DNA from: Rhizobium sp. BT03
Lineage (GTDB): Bacteria > Pseudomonadota > Alphaproteobacteria > Rhizobiales > Rhizobiaceae
Length of the DNA stretch: 64,000 bases
Assembly: GCF_030053155.1 (NCBI RefSeq)
Contig: NZ_CP125640.1
Coordinates: forward strand, 1,364,001-1,428,000
Direction of reading: 5' to 3'
The notes beneath the pieces were generated by a model. That model was given only the letters and a program-made list of their open reading frames with translations, was not told the origin of the DNA and did not search any database. Shown in pieces: positions 17,323 through 26,051 of this stretch. The position numbers and the translations under genes are program-made. The stretch's first letter is position 1. Each line of letters starts with the position of its first letter.

Positions 17323-18840
17323 ATGGACGCTACCCCTACCCCGCCGGTCACCCTCGTCATCTTCGGCGCCACCGGCGACCTGACGCGCCGGCTGCTGGTG
17401 CCGGCGATCATCAACCTGACGCGCGGCCGTCTTGTCGGTGAAGATCTCCACATTCTCGGCATCGGCATCGAGCCGGGCGACGACGAATTTTTGCGCGGAC
17501 GGCTCGACGAATTCCTAAAGCATCTAAGCGGCGCGGAACAGACGCAAAAGGACGAAGCCTGGGAGAGCCTGCGCCGGCGCATTTCCTATATGGCGGGGGA
17601 TTTCACCAAGGACGATATTTTCCTCGAGATCGGCAGGCGGCTGGGGCCGGATGCCAATGCCGCCTTCTATCTCGCGGTGCCGCCGTCCTTCTTCGGCTCG
17701 ATCGTCGAGAAACTCGCCGCGCATGGGCTGACCGATGAAAAGGACGGCACATTCCGCCGCGTCGCCATCGAAAAACCGTTCGGCACCGATCTCGCCTCGG
17801 CGCGGGCACTCAACACGCAGATTCTCGCCCAGATCGGCGAAAGCCAAGTCTACCGGCTCGATCATTTCCTCGGCAAGGAGACGGTGCAGAACCTGATGAC
17901 GGCGCGTTTTGCCAATATGATCATCGAGTCGCTGTGGAACAGCCGCTATATCGACCATGTGCAGATCACTGCCGCCGAGATCGTCGATGTCGGCAGCCGC
18001 GGCAAATTCTACGATGCGACAGGCGCGCTACGCGACATGGTGCCGAACCATCTCTTCCAGCTGCTGGCGATGATTGCCATGGAGCCGCCGAACAGTTTCG
18101 ACGCCGAGGCGATCCGCAACGAGAAGAGCAAGGTGCTGAAGGCGCTGCGTATCTATACGCCCGAGGAGGCGAAGACGCATGGCGTGCGCGGCGCCTATGG
18201 CGCAGGCCCGCTCAACGGTGCCGAGCTTCCGGCCTATCGCGACAGCAAGGACGTTTCGCCCGACAGCCGGACGGAAACCTATGTGGCGCTGAAGCTCTAC
18301 GCCGATACCTGGCGCTGGGCGGGCGTGCCCTTCTACCTGAGGACCGGCAAGGCGCTGACGGCGCGCGACACCGAGATCGTCATCACCTTCCAGCCGGTGC
18401 CCTTCGCGCAGTTCCGCGAGACCGAGGTCAACCGCCGCCTGCCGCCGAACCGGCTGGTGATCCAGGTGCAGCCGGACGAGGGCATGAGCATGGAAATCTC
18501 GATCAAGTCGCCGGGGCTTTCGGTCGATACCACGCCGGTTTCACTCGATTTCCGCTATGCCGACAAATTCGATATCGGCAAGACCACCGGTTATGAATCG
18601 CTGCTCTACGATCTCTTCATCGGCGACCAGACGCTGTTCCAGCGCGCCGACGGCATCGAGGCCGGCTGGGCGGCGGTGCAGCCCTTCCTGGATGTCTGGG
18701 CGAAGGACCCGAGCACGCCCGACGCTTACACCCCGGGCAGCATGGGACCAGCCTGCGCCGATCGCCTCATCGAGCGCGACGGGCGGCAATGGCATGAACT
18801 TGGCGTCCTGCTGCATCGCAACGGCAAGGACGGCAAATAG
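17323..18840 (+). CDS. zwf: Glucose-6-phosphate 1-dehydrogenase
   Basis: 505 residues from ATG 17323; the ATG at 17314 abuts its GGAG too closely. The N-terminal NADP motif is VIFGATGDLTRRLL. The active-site signature is YRLDHFLGKETVQNL (residues about 183-197, with the catalytic His) and the substrate loop is EKPFGTDL. Long C-terminal motifs include FYLRTGKAL and PDEGMSM. It oxidises glucose 6-phosphate to 6-phosphogluconolactone in the Entner-Doudoroff/pentose phosphate routes. No pgl or edd follows, so this may be a second, solitary zwf copy rather than the operonic one. Confidence 0.93.
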   Translation: MDATPTPPVTLVIFGATGDLTRRLLVPAIINLTRGRLVGEDLHILGIGIEPGDDEFLRGRLDEFLKHLSGAEQTQKDEAWESLRRRISYMAGDFTKDDIFLEIGRRLGPDANAAFYLAVPPSFFGSIVEKLAAHGLTDEKDGTFRRVAIEKPFGTDLASARALNTQILAQIGESQVYRLDHFLGKETVQNLMTARFANMIIESLWNSRYIDHVQITAAEIVDVGSRGKFYDATGALRDMVPNHLFQLLAMIAMEPPNSFDAEAIRNEKSKVLKALRIYTPEEAKTHGVRGAYGAGPLNGAELPAYRDSKDVSPDSRTETYVALKLYADTWRWAGVPFYLRTGKALTARDTEIVITFQPVPFAQFRETEVNRRLPPNRLVIQVQPDEGMSMEISIKSPGLSVDTTPVSLDFRYADKFDIGKTTGYESLLYDLFIGDQTLFQRADGIEAGWAAVQPFLDVWAKDPSTPDAYTPGSMGPACADRLIERDGRQWHELGVLLHRNGKDGK

Positions 18841-18852
18841 AACGCTCCAGTA

Positions 18853-19167
18853 TTATCGATCGCGGCAGGCCGCGCTGACGGAGGCGCCGCTATTGCCGCC
18901 TTCGGGGGCAAGCGCGCCACGGGCCTTGCGCGGCGGGCAGCGCGCCCAATCGACCCGTCCGCTCGGGGCGCCGTTGTCGACGCTGCCGGTTTCGATCGAG
19001 TCGAGGGGAATGACCAGCCCGCTTTGGGTTTCGACGCCTGGTGCTGTGCCAAGCGGCGGCGTGCCGTCGATCCGGCCGCTGGCATCCATGCCCATATTCG
19101 ACTGGGCAAGAACCGGGGCGGAGAGGCTGAGGAGAGCGATCGTCGCTGCTGCAATAAACCTGCGCAT
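18853..19167 (-). CDS. Small secreted protein of unknown function
   Basis: 104 residues from ATG 19167, preceded by GAAGGAA. A cleavable signal peptide is clear (MRRFIAAATIALLSLSAPVLA, cleavage near AQS). The mature part is low-complexity and acidic/Gly-rich with two cysteines (WARCPPRKARG and SAACRDR). I recognise no domain. It converges on zwf, with only 12 bp between the stops. Confidence 0.65.
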   Translation of the reverse strand: MRRFIAAATIALLSLSAPVLAQSNMGMDASGRIDGTPPLGTAPGVETQSGLVIPLDSIETGSVDNGAPSGRVDWARCPPRKARGALAPEGGNSGASVSAACRDR

Positions 19168-19299
19168 GATGCTATTCCTTCTGATTTCAGCGATGCGATG
19201 ATAACAGCAATCCGGCATTGCTTGTTCCCTATGGCGGGGGAACCGGCGATCAAAGTTTGGCGAGCAGAAAATCAGCTTCGCGAAAACGCCTTCTCGGGC

Positions 19300-19671
19300 T
19301 CAATCGCGCCAGCGTGACAGCACCTTTTCCAGCCCTGTCGGATAGAGATCGATGTCGGCATCGCGCACCATGTCACGGCCGAACCAGCGTGCCGTCGTCC
19401 CCGTCTCGTCGAGTTCGGAATAGCGGATTTCATCGCGCTCATAGAGCGATGCATCGGCCAGTTCGATATCGGCGGCAAAGATATATTCATGACCGGTTGC
19501 GCCATGATGTTCGAAGATGTTTTCGAGGAGATGCCAGGGGCCGACGATGCGGATCGCCGTCTCGAGCTCCTCCCGGAATTCGCGCTGCAGGGCCTCTTCG
19601 CGCGTCTCGCCGAATTCGATCGAGCCGCCGAGCGGGCGAATGCCCTTGATGCGGCCGCCGTCATCCTCCAC
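19300..19671 (-). CDS. NUDIX hydrolase (5' end displaced by a frameshift)
   Basis: 123 residues if translation begins at GTG 19671. The NUDIX box is intact: GGSIEFGETREEALQREFREELETAI fits G-x5-E-x7-REUXEEXGU except for the final Gly. Such enzymes hydrolyse nucleoside diphosphate derivatives with Mg2+. The usual first beta strand is missing from this frame. The well-placed start, with a strong AAGGAG site, lies at 19753 in a different frame (MTVWRPPQQIRVKV), and the two frames would join near 19705-19715 to give a normal N-terminus. Either the gene is damaged, the read has an indel, or a shortened protein starts at the GTG. Confidence 0.7.
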   Translation of the reverse strand: MEDDGGRIKGIRPLGGSIEFGETREEALQREFREELETAIRIVGPWHLLENIFEHHGATGHEYIFAADIELADASLYERDEIRYSELDETGTTARWFGRDMVRDADIDLYPTGLEKVLSRWRD

Positions 19672-19710
19672 TTCCGCGGCGAGCAGCCGGTCTTGCCTCC
19701 ATACAAGGCA

Positions 19711-19753
19711 TCACCTTCACCCTGATCTGCTGCGGTGGGCGCCAGACAGTCAT
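19711..19753 (-). pseudogene. Orphaned 5' coding segment of the NUDIX gene
   Basis: Beginning at ATG 19753 with AGAAGGAGA upstream, the frame reads MTVWRPPQQIRVKVM and then leaves the NUDIX frame. The NUDIX frame itself shows CLVWRQDRLLAAEVEDDGG upstream of its GTG and meets an in-frame TGA at 19711-19713. A single added base near here would explain both halves. Confidence 0.6.
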
Positions 19754-19912
19754 GCGGCTCTCCTTCTATTCGCCGGAAATCCCTACTTAACCGACAAAGG
19801 TTGCAAGGCAAGGGCGACCGGGAATTATCACGCGCGTATTCTTAGGCTAAGATTGATATCTATTGTCACAACGGAACGACTACCCCATACTGATGATAAC
19901 GAAAGGAAAGCC

Positions 19913-20179
19913 ATGCCCAACGTTGCGCTTGGAAGCCACTACGAGGAGTTTGTCAGGAAGCAGCTGGAATCCGGCCGCTACAACAACGCCAGCGAGGTCG
20001 TCCGTGCAGGCCTACGGCTGTTGGAGGATCATGAGGCGGCCCGCGAGCGCTGGCTCAATGAGGAGATCCCGGCGCGCTACGACGAGCTGATGAACAAGCC
20101 GAGCCTTGGCATCCCGGCCGAGACGGTGCGCTCTCGCTTTGAAACCAAAAGTCGGAATGATGCGGCGAAAGCCAAGTAG
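19913..20179 (+). CDS. parD: ParD-family antitoxin (type II toxin-antitoxin)
   Basis: 88 residues. The N-terminal ribbon-helix-helix (about 1-45: LGSHYEEFVRKQLESGRYNNASEVVRAGLRLLEDHE) is typical of ParD/CopG antitoxins, and the charged C-terminal tail (about 50-88) should wrap the toxin. GAAAGGAAAG precedes the ATG at 19913. It stops two bases before parE, so the pair is translated together; as in the family it should bind the toxin and repress its own promoter. Confidence 0.9.
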   Translation: MPNVALGSHYEEFVRKQLESGRYNNASEVVRAGLRLLEDHEAARERWLNEEIPARYDELMNKPSLGIPAETVRSRFETKSRNDAAKAK

Positions 20180-20181
20180 GG

Positions 20182-20496
20182 ATGCCCTATCGCATTATTT
20201 ACCATCCCAAGGCAGAAGCAGAACTAGACAAGCTCTATGACAATATCGCCGTTGAGGCCGGAACTTCTATCGCTGGCGACTTCGTTGACGCGGTGATCAC
20301 CTTCATCGAAGCTCTGGCGACGTTTCCGGAACGGGGCACGGTGCGGGAAGGCCGGATCCCCGGCTTGCGGATTATCGGCTATCGGCGCAGTGTCAGTGTA
20401 GCGTTCTCGGTTAGTGGCGATAACGTCATCATACTGGGTGTGTTTGCGCGGGGACGTAATATTACCGACGAGATTCTGGAAGAGCGACAACGGTGA
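20182..20496 (+). CDS. parE: ParE/RelE-family toxin
   Basis: 104 residues with the compact RelE/ParE fold: MPYRIIYHPKAEAELDKLYDNIA helix pair, then FPERGTVREGRIPGLRIIGYRRSVSVAFSVSGDNVIILGVFARGRN. The conserved arginines and the final strands fit ParE, which poisons DNA gyrase, rather than ribosome-cutting RelE. No frameshift is seen, so the system looks functional. It begins two bases after parD. Confidence 0.9.
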   Translation: MPYRIIYHPKAEAELDKLYDNIAVEAGTSIAGDFVDAVITFIEALATFPERGTVREGRIPGLRIIGYRRSVSVAFSVSGDNVIILGVFARGRNITDEILEERQR

Positions 20497-20540
20497 ACCT
20501 CCGCGGCAAGGCCGCGAAGGCTTATTTTGGCGGTTGTCGC

Positions 20541-20933
20541 TCAGACGAACTGGCTGAGCCCCGGAACCGAAGCGACGACTTCGTCGACGACCTCTTCGCC
20601 GGCATATTGCTTGGCGATGGCGATGGTTTCCCTGGCGAGCGAGGTGATCTCGCCCATGCCGAGGCCTTCGCCCATCAGCTGCTCGCCGAGGCCCATGATG
20701 CCGCCGCCGCCGAGCGAGCTCATCAGCCCGCCGAGCAGACCGCCGCCGCCGGCGCTCTCGCCGTTGAACTGGGCGACGAGATCGGCGCCGCCGGGGATCG
20801 CTTCGATCATCCGTGCAACCGGGCCGTCGGCCGCCTCGCGCTGCAGGAAGCCGAGCATCATGCCGAGCGCCTTTTCGGCCAAATCAGGCGCAATACCCAC
20901 ACGATCGGCAATCTGGGTCACAATTTCATTCAT
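20541..20933 (-). CDS. Conserved hypothetical protein with glycine-rich centre
   Basis: 130 residues. It has an N-terminal helical part (MNEIVTQIADRVGIAPDLAEKALGMMLGFLQ), a Gly/Met-rich flexible middle (about 60-90), and a C-terminal helix (EVVDEVVASVPGLSQFV). The layout recalls small rhizobial proteins filed under uncharacterised DUF families (DUF2267/DUF2780-like), but I cannot fix which. It converges on parDE. A perfect 16-bp palindrome lies 19 bp upstream of its start. Confidence 0.7.
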   Translation of the reverse strand: MNEIVTQIADRVGIAPDLAEKALGMMLGFLQREAADGPVARMIEAIPGGADLVAQFNGESAGGGGLLGGLMSSLGGGGIMGLGEQLMGEGLGMGEITSLARETIAIAKQYAGEEVVDEVVASVPGLSQFV

Positions 20934-20951
20934 CGTCAGCCTCCTGTTATT

Positions 20952-20967
20952 TTGACGTTAACGTCAA
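20952..20967. promoter_or_regulatory. Perfect 16-bp palindrome TTGACGTTAACGTCAA
   Basis: It lies 19 bp upstream of the minus-strand start at 20933, and an overlapping partial copy (ACGTCAACGTTAA) continues to its right. The shape resembles operators of MerR-type LiuR regulators of branched-chain/fatty acid catabolism in proteobacteria; that match is from memory and untested. Confidence 0.5.
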
Positions 20968-21157
20968 CGTTAATCGAGATTCCAGTGCAACTCAAGTCCA
21001 TGCCGCCCGATGGGCACTGCGTGGGGTTTTGCTTTCGATGCAAACAGTTGTCGGCATCCGCATGCCTGCTTATAACAGGGAAACGATGGTTCGATGAAGG
21101 CGTTGAAAGCCAAGCCTTCTCGACAAATGGCGGCAAAGCCCGAAGGGAGCATTGGGG

Positions 21158-22720
21158 ATGATCGAGGATGGCAAGATTTTCATCGGCGCAAGCCGCAATC
21201 CCGATGACAGCATCAACAAGCCGGAATATCTCGACCTGAAATTCGGCAACCGCCACGGCCTCGTCACCGGCGCCACCGGCACCGGCAAGACGGTGACGCT
21301 GCAGGTGCTGGCCGAAGGTTTTTCGCGGGCCGGCGTTCCGGTGTTTGCGGCCGATATCAAGGGCGATCTTTCCGGCATCGCCGCCAGGGGCGAGGCCAAG
21401 GATTTTCTCACCAAGCGGGCCGAGCAGATCGGTTTCACCGACTATGAATTCGACCAGTTCCCGGTGATTTTCTGGGACCTGTTCGGCGAAAAGGGCCATC
21501 GGGTGCGCACCACCGTTGCCGAGATCGGGCCGCTGCTGCTTGCCCGGCTGATGGACGCTTCCGAACCGCAGGAAGGCGTCATCAACATCGCCTTCAAACT
21601 CGCCGACCAGGCCGGGCTGCCGCTGCTCGACCTCAAGGATTTCACCTCGCTGCTCAACTATATGGGCGAGAATGCCACCGAGCTTTCCAACCAGTACGGG
21701 CTGATCTCCAAGGCCTCGGTCGGCTCGATCCAGCGGGCGCTGCTCGTTCTCGAACAGCAGGGTGCGGAGCATTTCTTCGGCGAACCGGCGCTGAAGATCT
21801 CCGACATCATGCGCACCAGCAACAATGGCTACGGCCAGATCTCCGTGCTTGCCGCCGACAAGCTGATGATGAACCCGCGCCTTTACGCCACCTTCCTGCT
21901 CTGGCTGCTGTCGGAGCTGTTCGAGGAATTGCCTGAAGTGGGCGACCCTGACAAGCCGAAGCTGGTCTTCTTCTTCGACGAAGCCCATCTGCTCTTCAAC
22001 GATGCGCCGAAGGTGCTGGTCGAACGCGTCGAGCAGGTGGTGCGGCTGATCCGCTCCAAGGGTGTCGGCGTCTATTTCGTGACGCAGAACCCACTCGACG
22101 TACCGGAAACGGTACTCGCTCAGCTCGGCAACCGGGCGCAGCACGCGCTTCGCGCCTATTCGCCGCGCGAGCAGAAGGCGGTGAAGACGGCGGCCGAGAC
22201 CTTCCGCCCCAACCCGGCCTTCGATTGTGCCACCGTCATCACCAATCTCGGCACCGGTGAGGCGCTGGTCTCGACGCTGGAGGTCAAGGGCGCGCCCTCG
22301 ATCGTCGAGCGCACGCTGATCCGCCCGCCCTCCGGCCGCGTCGGCCCGGTGACGGATGCCGAGCGCCAGCAGATCATGGACAGGAGCCCGGTTCTCGGCG
22401 TCTATGACGAGGACATCGACCGCGAATCCGCCTTCGAGCTGCTGGCGGCGCGCGCCAAGAAGGCGGCCGATGCCGAAGCCGCCAAGCGGGCGCAGGAGGA
22501 AGCGGCCGAGCAGCCGGGCAGCACCTCCGGCTGGAACCTGCCGGGCTTCGGCGGCAGCAATGACGACAACCAGCAGAGCCGCGGCCAGTCGCGCGGCAGG
22601 ACCTCCGGCTACCAGCGCGAAACGGTGGTGGAAGCAGCGATGAAAAGCGTGGCGCGCACGGTGGCCACCCAGGTCGGCCGGGCGCTGGTGCGCGGGATAT
22701 TGGGGAGCTTGAAGCGGTAG
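21158..22720 (+). CDS. DUF853/HerA-type P-loop ATPase (YjgR family)
   Basis: 520 residues. Walker [12 protein letters not shown] (near 38-48) and Walker [14 protein letters not shown] (about 266-278) belong to the HerA/FtsK-like ATPase clade, and the sensor segment [17 protein letters not shown] follows. The C-terminal tail (about 430-500) is Lys/Ala-rich, then Gly/Gln/Ser-rich and likely disordered, ending in a short hydrophobic helix. The family's function is not settled; it is thought to move DNA or proteins. The start ATG at 21158 is preferred over TTG 21152. It is divergent from the gene at 20541. Confidence 0.88.
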   Translation: MIEDGKIFIGASRNPDDSINKPEYLDLKFGNRHGLVTGATGTGKTVTLQVLAEGFSRAGVPVFAADIKGDLSGIAARGEAKDFLTKRAEQIGFTDYEFDQFPVIFWDLFGEKGHRVRTTVAEIGPLLLARLMDASEPQEGVINIAFKLADQAGLPLLDLKDFTSLLNYMGENATELSNQYGLISKASVGSIQRALLVLEQQGAEHFFGEPALKISDIMRTSNNGYGQISVLAADKLMMNPRLYATFLLWLLSELFEELPEVGDPDKPKLVFFFDEAHLLFNDAPKVLVERVEQVVRLIRSKGVGVYFVTQNPLDVPETVLAQLGNRAQHALRAYSPREQKAVKTAAETFRPNPAFDCATVITNLGTGEALVSTLEVKGAPSIVERTLIRPPSGRVGPVTDAERQQIMDRSPVLGVYDEDIDRESAFELLAARAKKAADAEAAKRAQEEAAEQPGSTSGWNLPGFGGSNDDNQQSRGQSRGRTSGYQRETVVEAAMKSVARTVATQVGRALVRGILGSLKR

Positions 22721-22745
22721 TTATTTCGCAGGCGGCGCGCTGTAA

Positions 22746-22916
22746 GCCCCTCATCCGCCTGCCGGCACCTTCTCCCCGCAAACGGGGCGAAGGAGGCTTG
22801 CCGCGACCTCTCCGTTTCTCACCAGCGTCTCGCAGGGCACGTCCCCTCGCCCCGTTTGCGGGGGTCCGAAGGATGGGTCGAGACGAGTGGCTCGACCCCG
22901 GCAGGGTTAGGGTGGC
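22746..22916. repeat. Hybrid RIME-type repeat
   Basis: The left part (GCCCCTCATCCGCCTGCCGGC..., hairpin with ACGGGGCGAAGG) matches the common repeat. The right part carries the GGGGGTCCGAAGGATGGGTCGAG module with its inverted partner GGCTCGACCCC, seen alone at 13559-13636. It thus looks like one element inserted into or recombined with another. It fills most of the 357-bp gap between the DUF853 and ABC-F genes, which holds no convincing gene. Confidence 0.75.
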
Positions 22917-23077
22917 GGGTGGCTTTCTGGAAGAAAGCGTGATCGTTCCCGCCTTGAACCACAAGCCTCGCTTCCCTAAATTATCCGCCATCGACCATTT
23001 CAACAGGATGTGTGCCGCAATGGATTTCAACCCGATCGCAATGCCAGTTCGCCTTGCCAACGGGGAAATCCACATCC

Positions 23078-24670
23078 ATGCCTGCATCCATCACTCTCTC
23101 GCAAATTTCATGGGCCACGCCTGACGGGCGGCCGCTTTTTTCCGATCTCGACCTGAGTTTCGGGGCAGAGCGTATCGGCCTGGTCGGGCGCAACGGCGTC
23201 GGCAAGACGACGCTGCTGAAGCTTATCTCCGGCGGCATCCGGCCGCAGTCGGGGACGCTGTCCGTCAGCGGCAGCCTTGGCATCCTGCGCCAGAGCGTGC
23301 AGGTGGCACCCCATGAAACCGTCGCCGATCTGTTCGGCGCGACCGATGCGCTCGCCGTCCTCCATCGGGCCGAAACCGGCACGGCAACGGCCGACGAACT
23401 TTTATCCGCGGACTGGACGCTGGAGGCGCGCATGGCCGCTGCACTTGGCCGCACGAGGCTCGACGCCGAGCCGCAGACGCCGCTTGCCGCGCTCTCCGGC
23501 GGGCAGCGGACCCGGGCCGGGCTTGCCGCGCTGGTTTTCACCGAACCGGATTTTCTGCTGCTCGACGAACCGACGAACAATCTCGACCGCGACGGCCGCG
23601 AGGCGGTGATCGGGCTGATATCGGGTTGGCGGGCCGGCGCGATCATCGTCAGCCATGACCGGGAATTGCTCGAAAGCATGGATGCGATCGTCGAACTGAC
23701 CTCGCTCGGCGCCACCCGCTATGGCGGCAACTGGAGCCATTACCGCGAGCGCAAGGCGCTGGAGCTTGCCGCAGCCCAACACGATCTCGCCGATGCCGAA
23801 AAGCGCATTTCCGAGGTGGCGCGCAAGACGCAGGCGACGGTGGAACGTCAGGCACGGCGGGACAGCGCCGGGCGGAAAATGGCGGCCAAGGGCGGCATCC
23901 CGCGCATCCTGCTCGGCGGCATGAAGGAGCGGAGCGAAACCACCGGCGGCGACAATGCCCGGTTGGCCGAACGACGGCGCACCCAGGCGCTGGAGGAGGC
24001 AAAAGCGGCACGCGAAAAGATCGAGATCCTCCAGCCCCTGTCGGTCAACCTGCCGTCGACCGGGCTTTCGGCCAGCAAGATCGTGCTGAAAATGGAGGCC
24101 GTAACAGCGGGCTATCGGCCGGGAGATGCCGTCATCCGAGATCTCTCCTTCGCCGTGACGGGGCCGGAACGGATCGCCCTCACCGGCCGCAACGGTTCGG
24201 GCAAGACGACGCTGCTGGCGCTTGTAACCGGCGCGTTGAAACCCTGGGCCGGCACGATCGCCGTGATGACCGGCTTTGCAATACTCGACCAGAAGGTCAG
24301 CCTCCTCGATCCGTCGGCCTCGATCCGCGATAATTTTCGCCGGATCAATCCGCTTTCCGATGAAAACACCTGCCGCGCCGCGCTTGCCCGCTTCATGTTC
24401 CGGGCCGATGCTGCGCTGCAGACCGTCTCGACGTTGAGCGGCGGACAATTGCTGCGCGCCGGCCTTGCCTGCACCCTCGGCTCCGCGCCGCCGCCGCTGC
24501 TCATTCTCGACGAGCCGACCAACCATCTCGACATAGACTCGATATCGGCAGTCGAGGCGGGTCTCAGCGCCTATGACGGAGCGCTCATCGTCGTCAGCCA
24601 CGACGAGACGTTTCTCGAAAATATCGGCATCAGGCGGCGGCTGGAATTGCCGGGCGATGCGGGTGGGTGA
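23078..24670 (+). CDS. ABC-F family ATPase (first copy)
   Basis: 530 residues from ATG 23078 (MPASITLSQISWA), where ABC-F homology begins. Two ABC domains are present. The first has Walker A GRNGVGKTTLL, signature LSGGQRTRAGL and Walker B FLLLDEPTNNLD. The second has GRNGSGKTTLL, LSGGQLLRAGL and LLILDEPTNHLD. The long charged inter-domain linker (about 220-335) and absence of membrane segments mark it as ABC-F, a ribosome-acting group that includes antibiotic-resistance and translation-rescue factors. Its 3' end is duplicated about 1.1 kb downstream. Confidence 0.9.
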   Translation: MPASITLSQISWATPDGRPLFSDLDLSFGAERIGLVGRNGVGKTTLLKLISGGIRPQSGTLSVSGSLGILRQSVQVAPHETVADLFGATDALAVLHRAETGTATADELLSADWTLEARMAAALGRTRLDAEPQTPLAALSGGQRTRAGLAALVFTEPDFLLLDEPTNNLDRDGREAVIGLISGWRAGAIIVSHDRELLESMDAIVELTSLGATRYGGNWSHYRERKALELAAAQHDLADAEKRISEVARKTQATVERQARRDSAGRKMAAKGGIPRILLGGMKERSETTGGDNARLAERRRTQALEEAKAAREKIEILQPLSVNLPSTGLSASKIVLKMEAVTAGYRPGDAVIRDLSFAVTGPERIALTGRNGSGKTTLLALVTGALKPWAGTIAVMTGFAILDQKVSLLDPSASIRDNFRRINPLSDENTCRAALARFMFRADAALQTVSTLSGGQLLRAGLACTLGSAPPPLLILDEPTNHLDIDSISAVEAGLSAYDGALIVVSHDETFLENIGIRRRLELPGDAGG

Positions 24671-25052
24671 TTTCAGGAGAGCAGCAGCGCCCTCCACCAC
24701 CGGCACCTACCATTCCCTAACTGCCTATAAGAGCGCGGCCTCCCCCAACCGAAGCCCGAGAGGGCGTGGCCTCGAAGCACGCCGCAACATTGCTTCCTGC
24801 ATCCCTCTGACGCCGCCTCCCTCGCCTCATTTTTCCGGCAACGGTATTTCCATCCTGCAACCCTTTCGAGAAAGGCCCCGGTGTATTTGCCTTTCGGCCT
24901 GCCATTAAGTCTTCGCTCAATCTCGATTGCTCCACTAGCCCGTTTCGTCGTGAAAAGGCTTGAGGTCGCTAGTTCGAAAGCGATGCCATACTTGCAAGAT
25001 ATAACGCATTCAACCTATTGATAACCACCGCGGCAGCTTGGAGGAGAAGGGC
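24671..25052. other. Spacer with a segment duplicated downstream
   Basis: No gene is seen in these 382 bp. The stretch 24820-24875 is closely repeated at 25913-25968, ending in the same CCCTTTCGAGAAAGG. Both copies lie 100-150 bp after an ABC-F 3' end, which shows that the region was duplicated before something was inserted. The last 50 bp carry the AGGAGAAGG ribosome site of the next gene. Confidence 0.65.
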
Positions 25053-25654
25053 ATGACTATGGAAGAGGCGATCGGGCATCGTGCAGCCCAAAAGTGGAGC
25101 CTCTGGAGAAGCGCCAATATTGGCATTAGCGTTAGCGCTGCCATCTTGTTGCTTCAGGTCGCGAACGGTCGAGGCTTTGAACTAGCAAACTACGCCCACA
25201 CTCGGAGTGCGGAAACGATTAGCGCTTTAGGTGGGCAGGTTCTCGCCGCACCACTATTATTTGTGGTGATTGCAGCCATACGAAACGTTTTCAGAAGGGG
25301 TCAAGCTAAGTCGAACGCAAGTGCCATCCGGGGGCAATCACGTTTGCGGCGCTCTTTGTCACAATTTTCGTCGGCCTTCTTGCCTACGGAGAGTTTGTGT
25401 TCTCTCGCGACGAAGCAATCGGTGGCGAAGCTCGAAAATCATTCATAGCCGACACCCAGTTTGCTTGCGTTCGAAAGCAGGCCTCACTCAACCAAGCTAT
25501 TACCCAGCAGCAAATCCAAACCTATTGCACCTGTTTCACCGAGAAGATGGCCGACATCACGACGTACAAACAATTGGGCACTGAACTGGCTGCCAAAGAC
25601 CTCGCGGACCTGCAGCAAAAGGTTGGAGAAATAGGCAACCTTTGCCGCCAATGA
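25053..25654 (+). pseudogene. Membrane protein gene broken at a G-run
   Basis: Starting at ATG 25053 after AGGAGAAGG, the first frame gives an N-terminal part with two hydrophobic stretches (about residues 23-42 and 68-80). A different frame then gives a third helix (ITFAALFVTIFVGLLAYGEF) and a soluble tail with four cysteines, ending at 25654. The frames join if the G-run at 25330-25334 has six Gs instead of five, restoring a protein of about 200 residues. I recognise no family. Lower GC than its neighbours and its position between duplicated ABC-F pieces suggest insertion. A sequencing error or phase variation are alternatives to true loss. Confidence 0.65.
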
Positions 25655-25667
25655 CTTCTGAACGGCG

Positions 25668-25812
25668 CATCGACTCGATATCAGCGGTCGAGGCCGGGCT
25701 GCGTGCTTATGACGAGGCGCTCATCGTCGTCAGCCATGACGAGACGTTTCTCGAGAGCATCGGGATAGAGGGGCGGCTGGAATTGGCTGGCGGTGTGCGG
25801 CGGGTTGATTGA
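25668..25812 (+). pseudogene. 3' remnant of an ABC-F gene
   Basis: Forty-seven codons (IDSISAVEAGLRAYDEALIVVSHDETFLE... to a TGA) repeat the last part of the first ABC-F gene (from about 24532), with roughly 80% identity in DNA by eye. They start immediately after the inserted membrane gene. The upstream ATPase domains are gone and no start or ribosome site exists, so this is debris of a tandem duplicate. Confidence 0.85.
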
Positions 25813-25979
25813 TGGATGCTCCTTGCATCCATCAACCACCAACGCACCTGCCTCGCCCTTCGAGGCCCCTGCCGGGCACCTCAGGACGAGGCTCTCGTGG
25901 GCTCCGCGGTTCCCTTGCCTCATTTTGCCGGCAATGGTATTTCACTCCTGCAACCCTTTCGAGAAAGGAGGATCACGCT

Positions 25980-26051
25980 ATGCAAACTTACTTCCGGCAT
26001 CATCGCCAGCGTGGTCCCGTCGACGCCCTGCAAATGCGTTTGCAGGGCTGA
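25980..26051 (+). CDS. Candidate leader peptide for ABC-F attenuation
   Basis: A 23-residue frame, MQTYFRHHRQRGPVDALQMR then LQG and TGA, has the best Shine-Dalgarno sequence in this part of the window (AAAGGAGGATCAC) nine to eleven bases ahead. It is basic and His/Arg/Gln-rich. A 10-bp hairpin overlaps its last eight codons and stop, so a ribosome stalled early would leave the hairpin free to form and a ribosome at the end would open it. It ends 168 bp before the ABC-F start. That it is translated is an inference. Confidence 0.5.
   Translation: MQTYFRHHRQRGPVDALQMRLQG
26025..26048 (+). promoter_or_regulatory. 10-bp hairpin over the end of the leader peptide
   Basis: GCCCTGCAAA (26025-26034) pairs perfectly with TTTGCAGGGC (26039-26048) around a TGCG tetraloop. 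No T-run follows, so it is more likely an anti-/pause structure than a terminator by itself. Confidence 0.65.

Noticed and set aside
20936..22144. 402-codon frame opposite the DUF853 ATPase
   Set aside because: The real gene on the plus strand has both Walker motifs; the shadow has none.
23402..24706. 434-codon frame opposite the first ABC-F gene
   Set aside because: The plus strand has two complete ABC domains.
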